A DNA stretch of 64,000 bases, taken from positions 1 through 64,000 of the forward strand of contig DYGR01000003.1 of the NCBI GenBank assembly GCA_020724545.1. The letters run 5' to 3'. Made by a program: the position numbers and the translations under genes. Source of the stretch: Candidatus Methanoperedens nitratireducens. Lineage in GTDB: Archaea; Halobacteriota; Methanosarcinia; Methanosarcinales; Methanoperedenaceae. Positions within the stretch are counted from its first letter, which is position 1. Every line of letters begins with the position of its first letter. The notes beneath the pieces were generated by a model, which made no database searches, was not told the DNA's origin, and saw only the letters and a list, made by a program, of their open reading frames with translations. Positions 50,476-59,653 of this stretch are shown here, one piece after another.

Positions 50476-51708
50476 ATGGAAATACTCGCAGATATAGGAG
50501 GAAGACCAGGGCTTGATTGCCGTGGTTTTTGCAGGTACTGTTATTTTAGAGGGGTAAAAGAAAAAGAAGTCCCTGCTTTTGGGTGCAAGTACTGTCTTCC
50601 GTTTCAAAGGGGCTGTAGTTACTGCACGAAGAATGTCAGGGAGGGCTATTCTGGTTTTAAGCCAGTCTCTGTTGTAGCACAGGAGATAAACCAGGCGCTT
50701 ATTTTTAACAAGAACGTATCAAAGTTCAATATAAGCGGAGGGGGTGATGTGAGCTGCTATCCTGAGCTTAGATCCCTTGTGAAATTCCTCTCCGGGTACA
50801 AAAGGCCGATACATATAGGCTATACAAGCGGGAAAGGTCTGAATAGGGAGGATGCACTGTTTTTCATTAACCACGGTGTGAGCGAGGTAACATTCACAGT
50901 TTTTGCTACAGATCCGGAACTGCGGCAAAGGTACATGAATGATAAGACACCGCAGGATTCATTAGAAGCGCTTCGCACCCTGGCAGGAGAGTGCGATGTG
51001 TATGCTGCCGCCGTGCTTATTCCCGGTATAAATGATGGCGATGTACTTTTAAAAACATGCTCAGATCTTGAAGAGATGGGTATAAGAGGATTGATACTGA
51101 TGCGTTTTGCTAATGCATTTGATCAGGGTCTGATCCTCGGGAATGCACCTATAATTGAAGGCGTTGTACCTCATACGCTCTGTGAATTCAAAGCCATAGT
51201 TGATAATATAAACGAGAGCTTCGAATTTCGTGTTTCTGGTACGCCGTTATATGACCCGGAGACAGGCTCACCGTTTGCAATTCGAAACGAAAGCGAGGCG
51301 CTCTCAAAACTGCCTGAGATCACAAAAGAAGCTACGATAATCACGGGTGAGGCTGCATCTTCGCCCCTGAGAGAGATCTTTGATAGACTCGGGGGTCTGG
51401 TGAACATCGTGTCTGTAAAAAAGGATATAGGCTGCCTGATCACTATTGAGGATATAAAGGCACTGGACCTGAGCCAGGTAAAAGAGACGGTATTCTTTCC
51501 GGGCAGATCATTTGTTCATGATCCCGAGGTCAAGAAGATACTGTCAGGCGATGGGATAGACAGGCTGGTTCGCAGAGGGCCTGATATGCTGACTGTTGAT
51601 GGAGAGATGAGTATTTCGATGACCAGGGATGAGGTTCTGGCTAAAGAAGTGGAGGCCTTCACTGAATTCATACAGATGATAAATATACTTGGAACAAGGC
51701 CAACCTGA
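50476..51708 (+). CDS. mmp10: Methanogenesis marker protein 10 (McrA Arg methyltransferase, radical SAM)
   Basis: Mmp10 methylates an arginine of the McrA subunit of methyl-coenzyme M reductase and uses radical SAM plus cobalamin. The cluster motif is Cys15-x3-Cys19-x2-Cys22. A second Cys set at 37, 40, 47 and 50 (CKYC...GCSYC) follows. [12 protein letters not shown] and the TSGKG strands are radical SAM features. Length (410) is normal. Its presence implies Mcr, hence methane metabolism. Confidence 0.9.
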   Translation: MEILADIGGRPGLDCRGFCRYCYFRGVKEKEVPAFGCKYCLPFQRGCSYCTKNVREGYSGFKPVSVVAQEINQALIFNKNVSKFNISGGGDVSCYPELRSLVKFLSGYKRPIHIGYTSGKGLNREDALFFINHGVSEVTFTVFATDPELRQRYMNDKTPQDSLEALRTLAGECDVYAAAVLIPGINDGDVLLKTCSDLEEMGIRGLILMRFANAFDQGLILGNAPIIEGVVPHTLCEFKAIVDNINESFEFRVSGTPLYDPETGSPFAIRNESEALSKLPEITKEATIITGEAASSPLREIFDRLGGLVNIVSVKKDIGCLITIEDIKALDLSQVKETVFFPGRSFVHDPEVKKILSGDGIDRLVRRGPDMLTVDGEMSISMTRDEVLAKEVEAFTEFIQMINILGTRPT

Positions 51709-51759
51709 CGATATATTTATATGATTTAAGATAAGCAACCGGTGATTTCATGTTAAACC

Positions 51760-51805
51760 CCGCCTTCGGCGGCGCATCCCCAGGGGTCTGGGGTCGCAAC
51801 CCCAG
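51760..51805. terminator. Two strong hairpins between convergent genes
   Basis: CCGCC-TTC-GGCGG (51760-51772) and CTGGGGT-N4-ACCCCAG (51788-51805) stand between mmp10 and the leftward AhpD-like gene. They may terminate both transcripts. The GC-rich wording differs from the surrounding AT-rich DNA, so a dispersed extragenic palindrome is an alternative. Confidence 0.6.
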
Positions 51806-51835
51806 CGCCATAAGGCTAATGTTGATTTTATAGTT

Positions 51836-52276
51836 TCACCCTTCTCCTCTCTCCTCAGGAATCCCGCATACCTCGCACTCATCTTTAAGCTTCTCAGAAT
51901 CTATAGCCCTGGTACCTTCAGCAAGGACTGCGGCATTGGACAGAGAGCCTGCAATCAGTATGGCATCAAAGATCTCTTCCTTCGTTACGCCCAGCCGCCG
52001 GGCAACACGGATATGCATCTTCAGGCAGTGCTCACATCTCAGTGCGGCAGATACCCCTATTGATATCAACTCTATGGTTTTGATGTCTAACCTTTTAAAT
52101 TCCCGAAATATGGCATTATCATATATAATCTTGGTAACAAGTAATTCAGGCGATTGTTTCATAAAGTCAAGGATATACGGTATTTCGCCGTAAGCCTTCT
52201 CTACTTCCTTCAATAGCTCTTCAGCAGCTTCATCAGGCTCTTTTTTTAAAATCTTTTCAATCCCTTGTAGATCCAT
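51836..52276 (-). CDS. Carboxymuconolactone decarboxylase / AhpD-like protein
   Basis: The active motif CEHCLKMHIRVARRLG (CxxC plus His) matches the AhpD/CMD family of thiol peroxidase-type proteins. A second pair, CEVC, lies near the C-terminus. The 146 residues are a full domain. It probably acts in redox defence. Confidence 0.88.
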   Translation of the reverse strand: MDLQGIEKILKKEPDEAAEELLKEVEKAYGEIPYILDFMKQSPELLVTKIIYDNAIFREFKRLDIKTIELISIGVSAALRCEHCLKMHIRVARRLGVTKEEIFDAILIAGSLSNAAVLAEGTRAIDSEKLKDECEVCGIPEERGEG

Positions 52277-52323
52277 GTTAATGGATTCTTCAATCCTATA
52301 CTAAATAAACATTTGCATATGAA

Positions 52324-52908
52324 TTAAAAGGGCAACAATCGCTTTCCTATAACATAGATCTCAGCACTTTGCTTTCGAGTAGCCTGTGGAGAAAAGGCCT
52401 GGACTTTTACGAAATGATCACGCGCTTTGTTCAGGAAATCAGGGAACATATCTCCCTGGAAAACCTTTACCACAAATCTTCCATCTGGTTTCAGGAGCTT
52501 CCTTGCGCACTCAAGGGCGGATTCGGCAAGATCTATAGAGCGGGCATGGTCATAACTCCAGTTCCCTGAGAGACTGGGCGCAGCATCGCAGATGACCACA
52601 TCGGCGCCTTCTTTTATCTTATCTTTGATTTTCTCTACGGTACTGTCAAGCCGGATATCGCCTTTTATCGTCTCCACGCCCTCTATTTCCTCTATCGGCA
52701 GTATATCCACACCAACCACCTTGCCGCCAGAGAGTTCATGAGCTACCTGCAGCCATCCACCAGGTGCTGCGCCAAGATCAACAACAGTATCTCCTTTTTT
52801 AATAATGTTAAACCTCTCATTAATCTGCTTAAGCTTAAAAGCGGCACGGGAGCGGTACCCTTTCTCTTTTGCCTTCCTGTAATAATAATCTCTGCGGTCT
52901 CGTGGCAT
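52324..52908 (-). CDS. rlmE: 23S rRNA 2'-O-methyltransferase RlmE/FtsJ
   Basis: It methylates a ribose of 23S rRNA helix 92. The N-terminus (YYRKAKEKGYRSRAAFKLKQ) carries the catalytic Lys, the SAM loop is VDLGAAPGGWLQVA, and catalytic Asp and Lys follow in ICDAAPSLSG and FVVKVFQGD. Length 194 is typical of archaea. The start lies 11 bases from the next gene's end. Confidence 0.95.
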   Translation of the reverse strand: MPRDRRDYYYRKAKEKGYRSRAAFKLKQINERFNIIKKGDTVVDLGAAPGGWLQVAHELSGGKVVGVDILPIEEIEGVETIKGDIRLDSTVEKIKDKIKEGADVVICDAAPSLSGNWSYDHARSIDLAESALECARKLLKPDGRFVVKVFQGDMFPDFLNKARDHFVKVQAFSPQATRKQSAEIYVIGKRLLPF

Positions 52909-52919
52909 GGTAATATCAA

Positions 52920-53918
52920 CTATAGTATTTCGTCGAAAGTCTTAGATACAACTTGAAGATGCTTATGCAAAATACTATTATAATTAGGCTGCTTACTCCC
53001 CACATATACCCACTGGTCGTATATGCCTTTTCCATCTGTATTATCTATTATACTCCCTGTTATCATGTTTTTTTCAAGGGCGCACTTAAGTATCTCGATC
53101 TCTTCTCTTTTATTCACTGTTAATATTATCATCCCGCCTGGTTTTAATACTTTTACTGCTTCGCTCATCATTCTCTCCCATATGCCTCTGTTAAAGGGAT
53201 AGATCGTACCGAGCATAAACCCGGCTACCGTATCGAATGTATTCTCATGGAAGAACTGAGAGAGGCTGGTGGCATCAAGAACAATCGTCCTCTCAGGCTC
53301 AAGCACACTGTGCTCAAGCCCCTGGCATACCTGGCACTTATCAAAGTCGATCGCCACTGGGGCGTATCCCATCTCATGAAGCGGCAGGGTGGACATGCCG
53401 TTTCCGCAGCATATCTCAAGTATATCTCCCCCGAGCTTATATCTATCCAGCAGTTCCTTCAGCCTGGATCTTCTACTCTCGATATAGATCATCTCGTATG
53501 GCTCTTTTGATATATGGCAGTTCTCGCATAATTGCCTGTTTACCAGCGCCAGAGAATAATACTCAATCACTGCGCGATCAAACTCTTTATAAGTAGTTCT
53601 GTATAACCTGTTCAATCTCAGGTTCCCTGCAATGTTAGAGAACCTCCTGCTGCTCTCATTTGGTGCGGGTTTTGATGACACGATACCTGTAAAGATAGAC
53701 CAGAATCCAGGTGTATCCTCTGTCTCATGATTGTAAATAACAAGCCCGATTACATCCCCATTCTCATCCTCGATCCCGTCGATCTCATCGGGCGGGTCTT
53801 TGCTTATATTCTCTAAATAGTGTAATGATAGCGTATTATTCTTTAAGGATGCATAGCTATCCTCAACAAAATATATATTCTCCCTGTTCCCAAGACCCAG
53901 GATACCGTGGATAAGCAT
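52920..53918 (-). CDS. Class I SAM-dependent methyltransferase
   Basis: Residues 160-290 are a Rossmann methyltransferase: ILEICCGNGMSTLPLHEMGY (motif I), CQVC pair, and VKVLKPGGMIILTVNK. The first 150 residues are a separate unassigned domain (DEIDGIEDENGDVIGLVIYN). Two Cys pairs (CENC, CQVC) may bind zinc. Substrate is unknown. It probably shares a message with rlmE. Confidence 0.85.
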   Translation of the reverse strand: MLIHGILGLGNRENIYFVEDSYASLKNNTLSLHYLENISKDPPDEIDGIEDENGDVIGLVIYNHETEDTPGFWSIFTGIVSSKPAPNESSRRFSNIAGNLRLNRLYRTTYKEFDRAVIEYYSLALVNRQLCENCHISKEPYEMIYIESRRSRLKELLDRYKLGGDILEICCGNGMSTLPLHEMGYAPVAIDFDKCQVCQGLEHSVLEPERTIVLDATSLSQFFHENTFDTVAGFMLGTIYPFNRGIWERMMSEAVKVLKPGGMIILTVNKREEIEILKCALEKNMITGSIIDNTDGKGIYDQWVYVGSKQPNYNSILHKHLQVVSKTFDEIL

Positions 53919-53944
53919 TATTTTTTAATTATTTAATTTATTCT

Positions 53945-54544
53945 CTAATCGCCTTCATCAGGTTCATCCTCACGGTAGCTTGTGTCACCGATCATGGCAG
54001 CACTGATCGAATCAATACCATCAAGCCACTCAGCTACAAGCCCTTCAGGGACATCATCAAGAGCTTTTTCACTGATCTTCCCCCCAGCAAGGATATTTGC
54101 ACCGATCTCTGCTATATAACCAAGTGCAGCCCCCATATTATCCTCCTCTTCTGCCTTCACAGCGCTCTTTATCAGTTTATCAAGGGATTTCTTTTTCTCA
54201 AATGCCCCTTCTATATAGCATTCGCATGATGCAAAAACACCAATCAATGATAACTGCACGGATTCGATCATCATGTCAATATCCTCGTTTATGGGCTCAA
54301 CTTTTTTGAGGACTATTTCCTTTACTTCGTTGAGGTATTTCAGTGCATCTTCCCTGGAGAGCAGTTTCTTATCATATTTTGCTATTATCTTCAGGCATGC
54401 CAGAACCACATCATCTTCCATATATACAAAAATTGCCCCTTTGTCCTGATCATCAAGCTTAAATCCGCTCTCTTTTACTTTATTTATCCAGTTCTGCCAT
54501 CGTTCTTCAGTATAGAACTGGATTGTATACTTTGACTCCTGCAT
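53945..54544 (-). CDS. DUF2150 protein
   Basis: The 199 residues match the archaeal DUF2150 family: YTEERWQNWINKVKESGFKL, then VVLACLKIIAKYDKKLLSRE and SLIGVFASCECYIEG. The protein is mostly helical and soluble. Function is unknown. It lies between the methyltransferase and the receiver gene on the same strand. Confidence 0.88.
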   Translation of the reverse strand: MQESKYTIQFYTEERWQNWINKVKESGFKLDDQDKGAIFVYMEDDVVLACLKIIAKYDKKLLSREDALKYLNEVKEIVLKKVEPINEDIDMMIESVQLSLIGVFASCECYIEGAFEKKKSLDKLIKSAVKAEEEDNMGAALGYIAEIGANILAGGKISEKALDDVPEGLVAEWLDGIDSISAAMIGDTSYREDEPDEGD

Positions 54545-54557
54545 CGTTTCTCCATCT

Positions 54558-54974
54558 CTAATTTGTGTTTTGATTTTCGATCGTTTTAAACTCTGTTATA
54601 CCTGTCAATTTTCTCACTCTGTCTATTAATTCGTTCTTACCAAAAGGTTTTGTTATGTAGTCATCAGCCTTTAATACATGCAACCCAAGCAGTTTATCTA
54701 TGTTCTGTGCTTTCGCGGTTAGAATAGCAACAGGGATATCTGAATATTTCTCTTTGATTTTCCTGAAGATCTCCCATCCATCCATATCAGGCATCATGAT
54801 ATCAAGAAGCACAAGATCGGGCTTTGAAGCTCCGATCAGAACCAGTGCTTCCGTTCCACTCGTAGCCAGTAATGCTTTAAAACCTCCGCTCTCAAGGACT
54901 AATTTAACAAGCTCAAGCGTGTCAGGCTCATCATCCACTATAAGCACTTTTTTGGCAGGTGTATCATTATACAT
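54558..54974 (-). CDS. CheY-like response regulator
   Basis: A lone receiver: VDDEPDT acidic pocket, phosphoacceptor Asp in LVLLDIMMPDMDG, and ITKPFGK Lys. It overlaps the kinase gene by eight bases and is its likely partner. It belongs to the KaiC/Roadblock module that extends to 58911. Confidence 0.93.
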   Translation of the reverse strand: MYNDTPAKKVLIVDDEPDTLELVKLVLESGGFKALLATSGTEALVLIGASKPDLVLLDIMMPDMDGWEIFRKIKEKYSDIPVAILTAKAQNIDKLLGLHVLKADDYITKPFGKNELIDRVRKLTGITEFKTIENQNTN

Positions 54975-56091
54975 TGTATCCCCTTTTTGGTAATAAAATA
55001 TGAAAGGTGCTTCCTATATTTTTACTTTCCGCCCAGATTTTACCCAAGTGGGCTTCTACTATGTTTTTTGAGATCCAAAGACCCAATCCTGTTCCTCCAT
55101 AGTTTGGTGCATATGTTGATGTTGAATCAAGCTGATAGAACCGATCAAAGATCACCTCAAGCTTATCCCGAGGGATACCGATACCTGTATCATCGATCCT
55201 TATATGTATCCATTTATCCTCTTCTTCTGCTGTTATCTTTATTCTTCCTTTTATTGTATATTTGATTGCGTTGTCCACTATACTTGAAAATACCTGTATC
55301 AATCTGTCCCTATCACCCTCAACCGTAATCTGCTGAGGGATATCGATATCTATGGGTATGTTCTTGATTAATGCTATTTTTTTTATATCCTCTGGAACAT
55401 GGGTTATCAGGTCATAGATCGATAATGTCTGCATATACAGTTGAAGATTACTGGATTCGATGAGCGATGTATCGAGCAGTCCTCTTATTAACCTCGATAA
55501 GCGTTTTGAGTTTCTCAGGATTATCTCAAGTTTATGTTTCTGCTCTGAGGTTATATCATCCTCAAGCAAAAGCTCAGTGAATCCTATAATGGATGTAAGC
55601 GGTGTACTGAGTTCATGCGACATATTTGAGAGGAAACTATCTTTTATCTTATAAAGCTCTTTGAGCTTTGAATATGTTAACCCCAGTTCCTCATAGGAAT
55701 CTTTAAGTTCTTCTTCAAGCCTCCTCTTGTCTGACACGTCTTTCATTACGGTAATGATCTTCTCAACGTTCCCGTTCTTATCCTTGATTGGAATCCTGGA
55801 TATACTGGTGTAGATTATGTCGCCATTGTACTCGGTTTTATCCTCACTCTGGATGGTCTCTCCTGTGTTGATGATATACTCGTATTCTTTATCGATATTT
55901 TTCTCCCTGAGGTGCGGAAATATTTCAAAAAGATCTCTGTTCAGTATATCCTCCTCTTTGAGCCTTCCTCTGTTAAGATTAAGGAATTCCTTATTAACAG
56001 CAAGTATTTTCATATCTCTATCCACTACATGGATCGCAAGATTGATATTATTCAATATCTCTTCATTAATATTCGTTGATATGGACTTCAT
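54967..56091 (-). CDS. PAS-domain sensor histidine kinase
   Basis: Residues 10-130 are a PAS domain, 150-220 HisKA with His in SNMSHELSTPLTSI, and 260-370 a HATPase domain (SSIVDNAIKYTI, DDTGIGIPRDK). There are no membrane spans. It resembles the soluble kinase at 10215-11351 in design. It is probably fed by the two small membrane proteins and the KaiC protein encoded upstream; that link is inference. Confidence 0.93.
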   Translation of the reverse strand: MKSISTNINEEILNNINLAIHVVDRDMKILAVNKEFLNLNRGRLKEEDILNRDLFEIFPHLREKNIDKEYEYIINTGETIQSEDKTEYNGDIIYTSISRIPIKDKNGNVEKIITVMKDVSDKRRLEEELKDSYEELGLTYSKLKELYKIKDSFLSNMSHELSTPLTSIIGFTELLLEDDITSEQKHKLEIILRNSKRLSRLIRGLLDTSLIESSNLQLYMQTLSIYDLITHVPEDIKKIALIKNIPIDIDIPQQITVEGDRDRLIQVFSSIVDNAIKYTIKGRIKITAEEEDKWIHIRIDDTGIGIPRDKLEVIFDRFYQLDSTSTYAPNYGGTGLGLWISKNIVEAHLGKIWAESKNIGSTFHILLPKRGYNV

Positions 56092-56127
56092 ATACCATTC
56101 TCAGCTCTTTTGATGTAACTAAATCCT

Positions 56128-56448
56128 TCATCTCTTGAACCTCAGACTTACCATTTGATATTCTTTGATTAACCATCCCCAGTATTTAATTGTTGCAATA
56201 AGGCCGAGAGTTAGTCCTGCTGCAAATAGCGCATACCCCAGAAGATGCGAATATTCAAACTCTGCCAGTGATAATGTCCTTACAATAGAACCTAATAACA
56301 CAAAAGAGATACCTGCATAATAAAGATAGTAATACCTCTTCATCCCCATAACTTCGCCCAATCGTCTGCTGAGAATGCTTAGAATATAAAGAATTAATGC
56401 AAATAAAATAAATGATGCTGAATCAAGTAACTCTATACCCGTGTTCAT
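56128..56448 (-). CDS. Small 3-4 span membrane protein, KaiC-module paralogue 1
   Basis: The 106 residues contain three or four hydrophobic spans. A Tyr-rich motif MKRYYYLYYAGISFVLLG matches VRTFYYFYTIPIIILL in the protein at 56794-57093, so the two are paralogues. Location within the KaiC/kinase module suggests a role in membrane attachment or sensing. Family unknown. Confidence 0.75.
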   Translation of the reverse strand: MNTGIELLDSASFILFALILYILSILSRRLGEVMGMKRYYYLYYAGISFVLLGSIVRTLSLAEFEYSHLLGYALFAAGLTLGLIATIKYWGWLIKEYQMVSLRFKR

Positions 56449-56459
56449 CTAAGTACCCC

Positions 56460-56815
56460 GCCTCCCAATAACGTTAAATACTTTTGAAACATTATTATAC
56501 TAAGTGAAAACTGCCCTGATACCCATTGTGGAATGGCACTCTTACGGAGATAACGGTAGAAGTTCAGGATCGCAGTTGGATAATCTGAGGGATATTGCCT
56601 GATCAGGCCTGTTTTCCAGCAATGGAACGGCGGAAATGCATTTGAAGCTTCTTGATCAGGTAGGCTGCCACTCTCTTTCGAGAAAGAGGGTCTAACGCTT
56701 TGCAAGCGCGGTGTCAACCAGCCAGATGTAGCGTGTGATGATATCGAAGCCAGTTTGGAATTGAGATTGAACATAGTTACAAGCTCCAGCCCTTCAGGGC
56801 GGGGTAGTTGACTTT
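56460..56815 (-). mobile_element. IscB-type transposon relic without ORF
   Basis: The segment ends at 56781-56812 with the same sequence found upstream of the IscB fragment at 59440-59471 (first 22 bases identical). Inside are several perfect hairpins but no intact protein gene. It splits the two paralogous membrane-protein genes and supplies the last codons of the one at 56794. The left limit near 56460 is a guess. Confidence 0.6.
56580..56815 (-). ncRNA. Candidate omega RNA relic (IscB guide scaffold)
   Basis: On the minus strand the hairpins are CGCTT-N3-AAGCG (56696-56708), CTCTTTC-N2-GAAAGAG (about 56673-56688), and CCTGATCA pairing with TGATCAGG over a 60-base arm enclosing TTCCA-N4-TGGAA. 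This dense set next to an IscB-type left end fits the scaffold RNA that such elements encode upstream of iscB. Identification rests on position and structure, not on alignment. Confidence 0.45.
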
Positions 56816-57093
56816 TCACCTACCATTATTCTATACAGGTAATAACTTGCTGTAAAAGAAGCTAAAGAGCCCAGAAATCCTATCAATCCAGAGAAAGATG
56901 TATTAGAAGAGATTATATGTATTGCAGCAGTGAGAAGAATGATTATAGGGATAGTATAGAAATAATAGAAGGTTCTTACACCGAATTTCTTCTGATAAAA
57001 TTCAGCTATTGCAGTTATAAAGACTATTATGAGAATAGCTACAGTCCAGGCATATATTTCAATGATCCTCTGTATTAATATAATATCCAACAT
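56794..57093 (-). CDS. Small 3-span membrane protein, KaiC-module paralogue 2
   Basis: Three or four spans in 99 residues, with the Tyr-rich FYYFYTIPIIILL motif shared with the protein at 56128-56448. The C-terminus (GEKSTTPP) is read from the inserted transposon end, so the native tail is lost. It starts five bases after the KaiC gene's stop and is translated in the same direction. Confidence 0.75.
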   Translation of the reverse strand: MLDIILIQRIIEIYAWTVAILIIVFITAIAEFYQKKFGVRTFYYFYTIPIIILLTAAIHIISSNTSFSGLIGFLGSLASFTASYYLYRIMVGEKSTTPP

Positions 57094-57098
57094 ATTTA

Positions 57099-58541
57099 TT
57101 ATTTTTTAAAAGCCTCTACGAAAGCCTCAGAGAGCGTCTTTACCGGGCTGCCTGATAATAGTCCTGAATACTCACTGAATGGTAATTTTATCTCAACGCC
57201 CTCTTTATTGATAACGATTTCCCTGATCTCCTTGTCATGATCGCTGCCTCTCATCTTAAGTACTGATATGGCTTTTCGCATCTCGCTTCTTATTTCCACG
57301 TATCTGAGTAATATTACAGTATCCATAGTAGGGGAAACGCCTGTACCTGTAATCTGTGCTGTTCCTGTCAGGTTCGAAGCCTCGTTTGTATAGATGGCTG
57401 TAACATTTTTATTTTTCATATTGCTGATAATACCTGCCATATACTCAGGGAACTGGATATATCCCGGCATCATCCGATAAAGCTTGCCTGTGCCGTCAAA
57501 CAGCAGGCGCCTGGCATTTATTTTTTCAATAATCTCACAAAGCTGGATTGCAAGCTCGTTGGCATCAAACTCAAGAGGGGATATTATTTTGAGCAGATCC
57601 TTATCCTCATATTCTTTTAGATTCCAGCCGAACATCTTAGAATTCTCGCGTATCTGCATCGCATCCTCTTCAAATGAAACGATCACTCCAGGTTCGTTTC
57701 TTGACAGACCGTTCATAATAAACTGTGTTCCGATTGTTGTTTTACCAGTTCCGCTTGAACCTGAAATCAATATAGCTGAGCCTTGAATGAAGCCTCCACC
57801 TGTCATCTGGTCAAATCCTTTTACCCCAGTGGATATACGCTCTTTTAAGATAGATGTCCTGGCTGTCAGAGGCAATCGTGGAAATATCATGAATCCGTCT
57901 TTTGTAATTTTACATGAATGTTTTCCACTACAGAAATCCTGTCCCCTCATTTTGAGAATATTAACATGGCGCACGCTTCTATCTAAAAAAGGTTCATTGC
58001 TGATATAGATAATACCATCAACAAGATAGCTAAGAGTACTTTTAATAAGTGTATCAGCAGTAAACTCGCCTGTTAATAGAACAAGGGAATTCCATCCCTT
58101 CATAGCTGTAAAGAAATCATAGTAGAACTGACGCTGGGATTCCTCATCCAGTCCAAAAACAAGCACATTTGCAGGATCAATGACGATCCTATCAGGCTTG
58201 ACTATCTCTATGTTCCTCTCCATCTCATTTATAACAGCTTTTGAGCCTTTGCGGATTATATTGATATCAATAGGCACATACCTGACATTACCTTTCCCCA
58301 GTAATGAAATATTATAAAAGGAGAACTTGGACATGAAATTATTGATCATGGCTATAGGCTCAGAGAGCGCTGTGATATACATGCAAACCTCTTCATTCTT
58401 TGCTGCGTTAAAGAGAGATTGCATAACAAAAGTGGTTTTTCCAGTCCCCGCTGTCCCTGCTATTAATACTGCTGATGGTCTGAGGAAACCTCCGTCCAGC
58501 ACATTATCAAGACCGCTTACCCCTGTGGCAACCTGCTTCAT
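57099..58541 (-). CDS. Double-domain KaiC-like ATPase
   Basis: Two RecA-type domains in tandem: Walker A GTAGTGKT (residues 29-36) and GSSGTGKT (261-268). The domains begin TGVSGLDNVLDGG and TGVKGFDQMTGGG. Walker B strands are DRIVIDPANV and ARRLLFDGTG. The second domain lacks the Ser/Thr autophosphorylation pair usual in cyanobacterial KaiC. It follows the Roadblock gene by four bases, a common archaeal pairing for signal-dependent switches. Confidence 0.92.
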   Translation of the reverse strand: MKQVATGVSGLDNVLDGGFLRPSAVLIAGTAGTGKTTFVMQSLFNAAKNEEVCMYITALSEPIAMINNFMSKFSFYNISLLGKGNVRYVPIDINIIRKGSKAVINEMERNIEIVKPDRIVIDPANVLVFGLDEESQRQFYYDFFTAMKGWNSLVLLTGEFTADTLIKSTLSYLVDGIIYISNEPFLDRSVRHVNILKMRGQDFCSGKHSCKITKDGFMIFPRLPLTARTSILKERISTGVKGFDQMTGGGFIQGSAILISGSSGTGKTTIGTQFIMNGLSRNEPGVIVSFEEDAMQIRENSKMFGWNLKEYEDKDLLKIISPLEFDANELAIQLCEIIEKINARRLLFDGTGKLYRMMPGYIQFPEYMAGIISNMKNKNVTAIYTNEASNLTGTAQITGTGVSPTMDTVILLRYVEIRSEMRKAISVLKMRGSDHDKEIREIVINKEGVEIKLPFSEYSGLLSGSPVKTLSEAFVEAFKK

Positions 58542-58545
58542 ATAA

Positions 58546-58911
58546 TTACTCCAAGATCTCTTTTATCTTCCGGGATGCTTTGGCTACCTCAACCAGGATT
58601 AATCCAAGACCTGCATCAGGTCTGGCCATAACCAGAAGCAGCGCCTTTGATCCCGCTCCGGTTGCGATTATTTTTCCGTTTTTTGATTCCACGATAATCC
58701 TATCTGGAATACCTTTCCCAAGCTCTGCTGTTGCGGTTTCTGCCGCTCCCAGCATCGTAGCCGACATTGCTGCAAACGTCTCTGCCGGGAGTTTTCGTGA
58801 TACATTTGAGCATATAAGTAAACCATCCCTGCTTGCCACAGCCGAGGCTTCAATACCTCCGATATGTTTTAGGTCATCCAGGATATTCTCAAGCATCTCT
58901 GTTGTTGTCAT
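58546..58911 (-). CDS. Roadblock/LC7-domain protein
   Basis: The 121 residues are a complete Roadblock/LC7 domain: LENILDDLKHIGGIEASAVA, then SRDGLLICS and ATGAGSKALLLVMA. Such proteins regulate small GTPases or KaiC-like switches. The ATG at 58911 lies against the end of an IscB relic, so its native promoter has probably been displaced. It heads the KaiC/kinase module. Confidence 0.9.
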   Translation of the reverse strand: MTTTEMLENILDDLKHIGGIEASAVASRDGLLICSNVSRKLPAETFAAMSATMLGAAETATAELGKGIPDRIIVESKNGKIIATGAGSKALLLVMARPDAGLGLILVEVAKASRKIKEILE

Positions 58912-59393
58912 AGCGTTGGGATCAAGGGGTAGAGGATACCCAGCTCTTCAGGGCAGGGAGGAATCGTACCCCTTGTATTAATATATACTGGTTTTACGCT
59001 CCTGTTGTCGTGTTCAACTTCAAACATTATTCTCTGGTTGAATAACCGATAGCACTTGTTAGGTGCTGTGTTTTGTGTGAATCTTTTATTGTTTAGATCG
59101 TAGTTATGCAGCGACATTCTTTTATCCATGAATCCCCCGATTCTTGTGGCTTTTCCTTGCTCTAACAGTTTTCTTGCTTTTGCTGGTTTACACGGCATCA
59201 GAGGGTTGCCGCTCTTACTTATTACTGGAATTCTGTTGATTGCAACCTGTTCCAGTTCAGTTGAGCATCCATCGAGGTTGCAAGAAGAACTTAGTTCAGT
59301 GTTGCCACTGGACACAGCATTTAATGGTTCTGCTGAATTATTAGGGACTTGGATGTGCATCCCTGCGTTCTTGTAGTTCTTCTGCGTCTGCAT
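58908..59393 (-). pseudogene. iscB: IscB N-terminal remnant (PLMP domain)
   Basis: Residues 50-85 carry the IscB PLMP signature: VISKSGNPLMPCKPAKARKL, then LEQGKATRI. The RuvC and HNH nuclease parts that should follow are absent; after residue 85 the sequence is unrelated for 75 residues and ends at the element's right end. The gene is therefore a truncated IscB. It carries no catalytic residue. Confidence 0.65.
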
Positions 59394-59476
59394 ATTTTTA
59401 ATGCCCTCTAGTACAACTCTTAGTTGCTTCCATCATGGCAAGCTCCAGCCCTTCAGGGCGGAGAAGTTGACGTTTA
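58915..59476 (-). mobile_element. IS200/IS605-type element, IscB-bearing relic
   Basis: The left end (59440-59471) matches the relic at 56781-56812. The other end (58931-58966) has the hairpin-like CCTGCCCTGAAGAGCTGGGT wording typical of this superfamily. Between them lie about 50 bases of leader and the IscB fragment. Most of the scaffold RNA and the nuclease domains are deleted, so it cannot move unaided. Confidence 0.65.
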
Positions 59477-59653
59477 CCTGTGCTATGTTGAATGTTTACT
59501 ATCATTATAAACATAATACTTACCATTTATAAGATATTCGTCTTACTCACTCCTCAGATATAAATATGTATAGGCTGTTTGAGGCTATCTCAGTCCAAGA
59601 TAGCCGAGAGGTCTGGATAATACCTTTTTCAGTCCGGATATATTATTTATATT
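59477..59653 (-). terminator. leuS downstream region with hairpin
   Basis: GGCTATCT (59583-59590) pairs perfectly with AGATAGCC (59598-59605) around seven bases, 50-70 bases after the leuS stop. The rest is AT-rich with no gene. Confidence 0.45.

Noticed and set aside
56445-56819. 124-codon minus-strand frame between the two small membrane genes
   Set aside because: It covers the transposon relic with strong hairpins, resembles no protein and has no ribosome site; structured RNA explains it better.
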